In this document: positions 58,733 to 64,000 of the stretch, piece by piece
Layout of the letters: every line of letters starts with the position of its first letter
Position numbering within the stretch: the stretch's first letter is position 1
NCBI RefSeq assembly: GCF_050876985.1
Contig: NZ_JBPAPP010000001.1
Strand: one strand, 5' to 3'
Origin: Halopseudomonas sp002296055
Lineage (GTDB): Bacteria > Pseudomonadota > Gammaproteobacteria > Pseudomonadales > Pseudomonadaceae
Length of the DNA: 64,000 nucleotides
The notes under the pieces: generated by a model
What the model was told of the DNA's origin: nothing
Seen by the model: only the letters and a program-made list of their open reading frames with translations
The model's database searches: none
Translations under genes and position numbers: made by a program

Positions 58733-60136
58733 ATGGTCAAGGAAACCGAAATCAAGTTGCGCGCCAGCGCCGAGACGCTTGCCGCCCTGCAACAGCACCC
58801 GCTGCTGAATGCCCGCCGGCAGGGTGAGTGGCAACGCAGCACCCTGTTTAATCAGTATTACGACACTGCCGCGCGGGACCTCAGCGCCGCGCGGGTAGCG
58901 TTGCGCCTGCGCCGTGACGGCGACACCTTTATTCAGACGCTGAAAAGTCGAGGCCAGAGCGTGGCCGGGCTGTCCGAGCGCAACGAATGGGACTGGTACC
59001 TCAAGAGCGATCAGCTGGATCTGTCGCTGCTGGACGACAGCTGCTGGCCGGCCAGTCTGGCCGATCTGGACAAGCAGCAGCTGCAGCCGCTGTTTACCAC
59101 CGATTTTGAGCGCACCCGCGCGCTGTTGCGCTGGGAGCGTGATGGCGAGCTGGTTGAAGTGGAAGCGGCACTTGATAGTGGTGAGGTTCGCACGGACAGC
59201 GCCGCAGAGCCGATCAGCGAGCTGGAGCTGGAGATTCGCCAGGGGCCTGCGGTGGCGCTGCTGGAGCTGGCGTTGGAACTGACCCGTGAGCTGCCGCTCA
59301 TGCCCTGCGACATTTCCAAGGCCGAGCGTGGTTATCGCCTGTTTGATGCTGGAAGTTTCAGTCTGCGGCTGGAGCAGGCTCGCTGGCAGGCCGACACGCC
59401 GGTCGATGAGGTGATCGGCGAGCTGGTCGGTCAACTGCTGGGGCGCGTCCAGCGTCTGGCCGAACAGTATCGGCATACCCGTCAATGGAAGCTGTTCCGC
59501 GAGCTGACAGCGGCTCTGGCTCAGTTGCGCGCCTGTTTTGGCGTGTTTGACCTGGCCCTGCCGCGCTCGACGGCGAGCCCTTTTGTTGCGCCGCTGGATG
59601 CGCTGCTGGCGGCCTTTCAGCCATTGGTGTTGGCCGGTTGGGCGGACGACGCCGATGGCGAAGCCGCTCGCCGTGAGGCCGAAGCGGTATTCGACGCCCA
59701 GCTGGAGGGTACGGCGTGGGGGACGCTGTTTGTTGACCTGGCGCTGTGGTTGCTGGAGCAGCGCTGGACGCAGAACCGTCCGCCGCGCGGTGGCAAGATT
59801 GCCGCCCTGCCGCTGGAGCGCTGGCTGCTGGCCGCGTGCGGCAAGGAAATCCAGGAGCTGCGGGTGCCTCACAACAACGATGCGGCGCACCTGGTCAGCG
59901 AATGGCTGGATCAGTTGCCGCGTCTGGGGCGCCTGCAACTGCTGCTGGGGCATTTCCGGGCTTTTTTGCAGGTGCCCGAACCTGATCGCCTGTTTGGCGA
60001 GTTGAACAAGCTGCAGGCGCTGCTGGAGCAGTACCCGCAGGTGGCCGAGGAACAGCGTGACCTGTTGCTTGATGCGCTGCGCAAGCAGGGTGTGCGTGTG
60101 CGCAGGCTCAACGGCTGGCGGGAGCTCAACGGCTGA
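58733..60136 (+). CDS. CYTH and CHAD domain protein
   Basis: This is a 467-residue protein: a CYTH triphosphate-tunnel domain (about 1-200) with the metal-binding ExExK in VKETEIKLR (residues 4-8 region) and a C-terminal CHAD domain (about 215-465), a helical domain rich in Arg/His that binds polyphosphate. Tunnel-domain enzymes hydrolyse inorganic triphosphate. It is divergent from the DUF47-pit pair, which fits a phosphate or polyphosphate role. The ATG at 58733 (MVKETEIKL) is used; the longer frame from 58679 has no family match. Confidence 0.9.
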   Translation: MVKETEIKLRASAETLAALQQHPLLNARRQGEWQRSTLFNQYYDTAARDLSAARVALRLRRDGDTFIQTLKSRGQSVAGLSERNEWDWYLKSDQLDLSLLDDSCWPASLADLDKQQLQPLFTTDFERTRALLRWERDGELVEVEAALDSGEVRTDSAAEPISELELEIRQGPAVALLELALELTRELPLMPCDISKAERGYRLFDAGSFSLRLEQARWQADTPVDEVIGELVGQLLGRVQRLAEQYRHTRQWKLFRELTAALAQLRACFGVFDLALPRSTASPFVAPLDALLAAFQPLVLAGWADDADGEAARREAEAVFDAQLEGTAWGTLFVDLALWLLEQRWTQNRPPRGGKIAALPLERWLLAACGKEIQELRVPHNNDAAHLVSEWLDQLPRLGRLQLLLGHFRAFLQVPEPDRLFGELNKLQALLEQYPQVAEEQRDLLLDALRKQGVRVRRLNGWRELNG

Positions 60137-60173
60137 GTGGTACCGGGTGCTATCGGAGTAAAGGGAGAGACAC

Positions 60174-61973
60174 ATGAAAACACTGGCCGACCTGGCAATT
60201 CCGGGCAGTGACAGACCGCTGGAACTGGGTGACTTTCTGCAGATGCTGGTAACCCAGCAACGCATGACCCAGGATAGCGCTGATCACCTGGTCAGTTTGC
60301 GCAGGGCCGCCGTGGGCGACACCGCCAAGCTGCATCCGCTGCAGTTTATTGCCGCGCAGGACGTTGAGGATGTGGCACGGCCTGGCAAAAAACTGGATCT
60401 GGACACCCTCAGCCGCTGGCTGGCGAGTGAAAGCGGTCAGCCGTTTTTTCGTATTGATCCGCTGAAGATCAACGTCTCGGCGGTCACGCCGCTGATGTCG
60501 TTCGCCTTCGCCCAGCGCCACCGCATTCTGGCGGTGGAGGTGAATGATCGCGAGGTCACCATCGCCAGCGCCCAGCCCTTTGTCCAGGGCTGGGAGGCCA
60601 ACCTGCAGCATGTGCTCAAGCGCGACATCCGCCGGGTGATCGCCAACCCGGAAGACCTGCAGCGCTATTCGGTGGAATTCTACCGCCTGGCCCGCTCGGT
60701 CACTGGCGCCAATGCCTCCGACCAGAAGAGCAGCGGCGTTGGCAACTTCGAGCAGTTGCTGAATCTGGGCAGCATGAGCCAGGAGCCGGATGCCAACGAC
60801 GCCCACGTGGTCAATATCGTTGACTGGCTGTTCCAGTACGCCTTTGAGCAGCGCGCCAGTGATATCCATATTGAACCGCGCCGTGAAACCGGCAGCGTGC
60901 GTCTACGCATTGATGGCGTGCTACATACCGTTTACCAGTTCCCGTTGCAGGTGACCGTGGCGGTGGTTAGCCGGCTGAAAAGCCTGGGGCGCATGAACGT
61001 GGCCGAAAAGCGCAAGCCGCAGGATGGCCGCATCAAGACCCGCACGCCCAAGGGCAACGAGGTGGAGCTGCGCCTGTCGACGCTACCCACGGCCTTTGGC
61101 GAGAAGATGGTGATGCGGATCTTCGATCCCGACGTACTGCTGCGCACCTTCGATCAGCTCGGCTTCTCTGCCGAGGATCAACGCCGCTGGCAGCAGATGG
61201 TCAGTCAGCCCAACGGCATTGTGCTGGTGACCGGGCCAACCGGCTCGGGCAAAACCACCACTCTGTACACCACGCTGAAACAGCTGGCAACGCCCGAGGT
61301 GAATGTCTGCACCATCGAAGACCCGATCGAGATGGTCGAGGACAGCTTCAACCAGATGCAGGTGCAGCACAATATCGAATTGAGCTTTGCCAGTGGCGTG
61401 CGCGCGCTGATGCGGCAAGACCCGGATATCATCATGGTGGGCGAGATCCGTGACCTGGAAACCGCCGAGATGGCGATTCAGGCCGCGCTGACTGGCCACC
61501 TGGTGCTCTCCACCCTGCACACCAATGACGCGCCGAGCGCTATCAGTCGTCTGATTGAGCTGGGTGTGGCCCCTTACCTGATCAAGGCGACGGTGCTCGG
61601 TGTCATGGCTCAGCGCCTGGTGCGTACCTTGTGCCCGCATTGTCGTGCACCGGCGCCGGTCGATGAGGAGGCCTGGGCGGCGTTGACCAAGCCCTGGAAT
61701 GCGCCGTTGCCGACCCAGTCACGACACGCAGCCGGCTGTCTGGAATGCCGGGAGACCGGGTACCGTGGCCGTGCTGGGGTCTACGAACTGATGCCGCTGA
61801 GCGATGGCATCAAAGGTCTGATTCACGGTGACACCGACCTGGGCCAGCTGCGCCGTCAGGCATACAAAGAAGGTATGCATAGCCTGCGTTTGTCGGGTGC
61901 GCAGAAAGTGGGCGCCGGGCTGACAACCATCGAAGAAGTGCTGCGGGTGACGCCGCAGAGCCAGCAGACCTGA
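60174..61973 (+). CDS. Orphan GspE/PulE-type secretion ATPase
   Basis: This is a 599-residue hexameric ATPase of the GspE/PilB superfamily. It has an N-terminal T2SSE_N-like region (about 1-190), Walker A GPTGSGKTTTLY with K360, Asp box, Walker B DPDIIMVGEIRDLETAE, His box, and a four-Cys zinc site (LCPHC and CLEC, about 486-527). No other type II secretion or pilus genes are nearby, so its partner machine must be elsewhere. The same orphan follows the CYTH-CHAD gene in other Pseudomonas. Confidence 0.9.
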   Translation: MKTLADLAIPGSDRPLELGDFLQMLVTQQRMTQDSADHLVSLRRAAVGDTAKLHPLQFIAAQDVEDVARPGKKLDLDTLSRWLASESGQPFFRIDPLKINVSAVTPLMSFAFAQRHRILAVEVNDREVTIASAQPFVQGWEANLQHVLKRDIRRVIANPEDLQRYSVEFYRLARSVTGANASDQKSSGVGNFEQLLNLGSMSQEPDANDAHVVNIVDWLFQYAFEQRASDIHIEPRRETGSVRLRIDGVLHTVYQFPLQVTVAVVSRLKSLGRMNVAEKRKPQDGRIKTRTPKGNEVELRLSTLPTAFGEKMVMRIFDPDVLLRTFDQLGFSAEDQRRWQQMVSQPNGIVLVTGPTGSGKTTTLYTTLKQLATPEVNVCTIEDPIEMVEDSFNQMQVQHNIELSFASGVRALMRQDPDIIMVGEIRDLETAEMAIQAALTGHLVLSTLHTNDAPSAISRLIELGVAPYLIKATVLGVMAQRLVRTLCPHCRAPAPVDEEAWAALTKPWNAPLPTQSRHAAGCLECRETGYRGRAGVYELMPLSDGIKGLIHGDTDLGQLRRQAYKEGMHSLRLSGAQKVGAGLTTIEEVLRVTPQSQQT

Positions 61974-61986
61974 CGGGCCTGCCAAG

Positions 61987-62032
61987 CCCTTGCCGCCCCG
62001 CTGCGCATGGGTGCGCAGCGGGGCGGCGAGGG
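61987..62032 (+). terminator. 20-bp GC-rich hairpin after the PulE-type gene
   Basis: A stem of 15 perfect pairs (61992-62006 with 62013-62027, loop ATGGGT), extended by a G-T pair and four more pairs to 61987-62032, lies 13 bases after the stop. There is no T run, so it may act in Rho-dependent termination or mRNA end protection. Confidence 0.55.
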
Positions 62033-62152
62033 CACCTGATGCCGCCTTACTATCCCTTTCTCCGGCTTGCCGAACGCACCTGTTGCGGGGCTGGTACTGC
62101 GTGACCGGTGCCGCAAATCAGCGACACATTTGTTCACAACACCCTTGAAGAT

Positions 62153-62174
62153 GAGAATCGGCCTCATTATTATC
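62153..62174 (+). promoter_or_regulatory. Candidate Fur box before the TonB receptor
   Basis: GAGAAT followed after a short spacer by CATTATTATC resembles two to three Fur hexamers, 67-88 bases before the receptor start. The ATTATTATC core matches that before the ferric transporter at 11.4 kb. Confidence 0.6.
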
Positions 62175-62190
62175 CGCAGCTGATTATAAA

Positions 62191-62212
62191 TCAGGGGCGC
62201 ATTGACCCCTGA
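62191..62212 (+). repeat. Hairpin in the leader of the TonB receptor
   Basis: TCAGGGG (62191-62197) and CCCCTGA (62206-62212) form a 7-bp stem with an 8-base loop, about 28 bases before the start and 8 bases before the ribosome binding site GAGGAAAGG. It may influence mRNA stability or translation. Confidence 0.4.
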
Positions 62213-62240
62213 ATCTGCTAGAGGAAAGGGTAGCTAAGCC

Positions 62241-64000
62241 ATGCACAAATCTAAGTCGCCGTTCATTCGCGCCAGAAAGCATCGTCTGCAGCAACCGGTC
62301 GCCACCGCGGTCTCTTCGCTGTTGCTGTTATCTGGTACTGCCGTTGCACAGCAAGCCTCCGACGTTGTGGAGCTCGATGCCATTCAAATCGAGGGCGAAG
62401 CGTCCTCCTATCGGGCGGAGTCTGTCAGCTCCCCCAAATTCACTCAGCCGCTGCTGGATACGCCGCAGACCATCCAGGTCATCACCAACCAGGTTTTTAC
62501 CGAGCAGGGCGCCACTACCCTGACCGAAGCTCTGCGCAACAGCGCCGGGGTGGGTACCTTCTACGCCGGTGAAAACGGCAACACCACCACCGGTGACTCC
62601 ATCTACATGCGCGGTTTTGATACCTCCGGCAGTATCTTCGTGGATGGCGTGCGTGACATTGGCTCCATCTCGCGCGATCTCTTCAACATCGAGCAGGTTG
62701 AAGTGGAGAAGGGCCCGGCTGGTACCGATAACGGCCGCAGCTCGCCGTCTGGCTCAATCAACCTGAGCACCAAGCAGGCCAATCTGCGTGATTCCAACCT
62801 GGCCAGCGTTACCATGGGGACCGACGGTCAGAAGCGTGTCACAGCTGACTTGAACCAGACTCTGGACACGCTGCCCGGGAGTGCAGTGCGTCTCAACCTG
62901 CTGTGGCAGGACAGCGATGTGGCCGGGCGTGATCACGTCAACAACAGCCGCAACGGCATGGCTGCTTCCTTCGGGTTTGGTCTGGATACCGCCACGCGGG
63001 CCTACCTGAACCTGCTGTACGTCAAGCAGGACAATATTCCGGACGGTTATGTACCAACCGTCGGTATTGACCACTGGAGTCCGCAGCCGGGGCTGGAAAA
63101 CCTGGTGGGCAACCCGGTCGACAGTGAAAACTTCTACGGCACCAAGCAGGATCACGACGATGTGACGGCCAAGATGGCCACCTTCCGCCTGGAGCACGAC
63201 TTCTCTGACCAGGTGAAACTGACCAACGTGCTGCGCTGGGGCGAGACCAAGCAGGACTACCTGCTGACGGCCTTTATGAGCACGGGCACCAACATCACCT
63301 ATACCGATGCCAACGATCTGTCGACTTACATGCTGGCGCGCAGCCTGCCGACCTTCAAGGACATCGAGAACACCATCTTCACCGACCAGCTGAACCTGCG
63401 GGTGGATTTCCACACCGGTAGCGTGGAGCACAACCTGCTGACCGGCGTCGAACTGACCCGTGAAGAGCAGACCAGCTATGGCGTCAGCTCCTCTGGCAGT
63501 CGTCCGGATGCCAACCTGTTCAACCCGAACTGGAACGACACCGGGGACCTGGCCTACGGGCGTAACGGCGCCAACAGCGAAGGCTCGACCGACACCTACT
63601 CGCTGTATGTGTTCGATACCCTGAAATTCGGTGAGCAGTTCCTGATCTCCGGCGGCGTGCGCGCCGACCACTACACTACCGAGTACAGCAACGACGCCAT
63701 CTGTGGTGGTACCGGGCGTCGCGCCGTGCCCTGTGGCGCGCTGCCGACCGGTAGCATCGTCAACACCATCGACACCGATGACAGCGACACCCTGATCAAC
63801 TGGAAGCTGGGTGCGGTGTACAAGCCGGTACCGCAGACCAGTCTGTACATCAACTATGCGCTGTCCCAGCAGCCGCCGGGCGGTCTTAACTTCCAGCTGA
63901 GTGATTCCGCCACCAGCTCCAACAACCCGAGCATGGACCCCCAAGAGGCGCGTACCTATGAGGTTGGCGTGAAGTGGGATGCGGTGCCGGACGCCTTGAC
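62241..64000 (+). CDS. TonB-dependent catecholate siderophore receptor (Fiu-like), N-terminal part
   Basis: The first 586 codons of an outer-membrane receptor are present; the gene runs off the right edge with no stop. The product has a long signal peptide (basic MHKSKSPFIRARKHR, then a hydrophobic stretch ending TAVA, about 36), a TonB-box-like region around DVVELDAIQIEGEA, a plug domain (about 60-180) with LDTPQTIQVI and EQVEVEKGPAG, and then beta-barrel strands. The RMR motif variant YMRGFDTSGSIFVDGVRD is typical of Fiu-type catecholate receptors. GAGGAAAGG precedes the ATG and a Fur-like site lies upstream. Confidence 0.93.
   Translation, partial: MHKSKSPFIRARKHRLQQPVATAVSSLLLLSGTAVAQQASDVVELDAIQIEGEASSYRAESVSSPKFTQPLLDTPQTIQVITNQVFTEQGATTLTEALRNSAGVGTFYAGENGNTTTGDSIYMRGFDTSGSIFVDGVRDIGSISRDLFNIEQVEVEKGPAGTDNGRSSPSGSINLSTKQANLRDSNLASVTMGTDGQKRVTADLNQTLDTLPGSAVRLNLLWQDSDVAGRDHVNNSRNGMAASFGFGLDTATRAYLNLLYVKQDNIPDGYVPTVGIDHWSPQPGLENLVGNPVDSENFYGTKQDHDDVTAKMATFRLEHDFSDQVKLTNVLRWGETKQDYLLTAFMSTGTNITYTDANDLSTYMLARSLPTFKDIENTIFTDQLNLRVDFHTGSVEHNLLTGVELTREEQTSYGVSSSGSRPDANLFNPNWNDTGDLAYGRNGANSEGSTDTYSLYVFDTLKFGEQFLISGGVRADHYTTEYSNDAICGGTGRRAVPCGALPTGSIVNTIDTDDSDTLINWKLGAVYKPVPQTSLYINYALSQQPPGGLNFQLSDSATSSNNPSMDPQEARTYEVGVKWDAVPDAL

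Noticed and set aside
62754..63944. 396-codon minus-strand open frame at the right end
   Set aside because: It is antisense to the TonB receptor, which is open from 62241 to the edge and is not closed only because the window ends.
1..64000. tRNA, rRNA, CRISPR arrays, insertion sequences, prophage or attachment sites
   Set aside because: No cloverleaf, no regularly spaced repeats, no transposase or integrase reading frame and no sharp change in composition were seen apart from the short AT-rich promoter regions.

Overview
The window is a GC-rich chromosomal segment of a gammaproteobacterium of the Pseudomonadaceae. Gene content and local order match conserved Pseudomonas blocks: ilvA/rpiA; zapA-6S RNA-fthC beside pepP-ubiH-ubiI; rppH-ptsP-tauE-lgt-thyA-folA; oscA-sbp-cysTWA; argE-argA-pit-CYTH/CHAD-PulE. 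A Gram-negative dedicated sortase with its single target protein, a module found mostly in marine proteobacteria, suggests a marine lineage such as Halopseudomonas. The lineage is an inference from gene content; no rRNA gene is present. No CRISPR array, prophage, insertion sequence or tRNA gene was found, and no gene-free stretch exceeds about 300 bases.

Layout. 0-7 kb: the end of a YjiK-type gene, rpiA and ilvA (divergent), a CHASE-like/PAS/GGDEF cyclase, an EVE-domain gene, an unlisted 41-residue membrane protein, then zapB-like/zapA/6S RNA/fthC on the minus strand. 7-11.3 kb: UPF0149-pepP-ubiH-ubiI. 11.4-18.7 kb: ferric-iron ABC transporter (binding protein and fused permease, no ATPase here), then gcvT-gcvH-gcvP. 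18.7-25.7 kb: CreBC-type two-component system, sortase and sortase target, then MgtE and a PH-domain protein. 25.8-33 kb: a MarR-controlled HlyD/DUF2955 export operon with an SDR gene, TrkH-TrkA potassium uptake, and GcvR. 33-44 kb: HDOD, RlmI, a HAD phosphatase, RppH-PtsP, NRDE, TauE, Lgt-ThyA-FolA and a GGDEF/EAL protein. 44.6-54 kb: ilvD followed by a sulfur-acquisition region (oscA, a poly-cysteine leader peptide, sbp-cysT-cysW-cysA, a short sigma-54 activator, an alpha/beta hydrolase and an OprD porin). 54-64 kb: argA, argE, Pit with its DUF47 partner, CYTH-CHAD, an orphan PulE ATPase and the start of a TonB siderophore receptor.

The points most worth following are: (1) a 19-codon leader ORF with five Cys codons and a good Shine-Dalgarno between oscA and sbp, followed by a hairpin, which looks like cysteine-responsive attenuation of sulfate uptake; (2) a shared AT-rich GGAATA...TATTCC-like element at three promoters around the same cluster, suggesting one sulfur-starvation regulon that includes the hydrolase, the sigma-54 protein and the porin; (3) a sigma-54 activator that has no DNA-binding domain and an altered GAFTGA loop; (4) a sortase/target pair joined to CreBC with no creD at the locus; and (5) a GGDEF/EAL protein whose receiver and EAL domains both appear degenerate.

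All assignments come from reading the sequence and from remembered family features. No database search was run.
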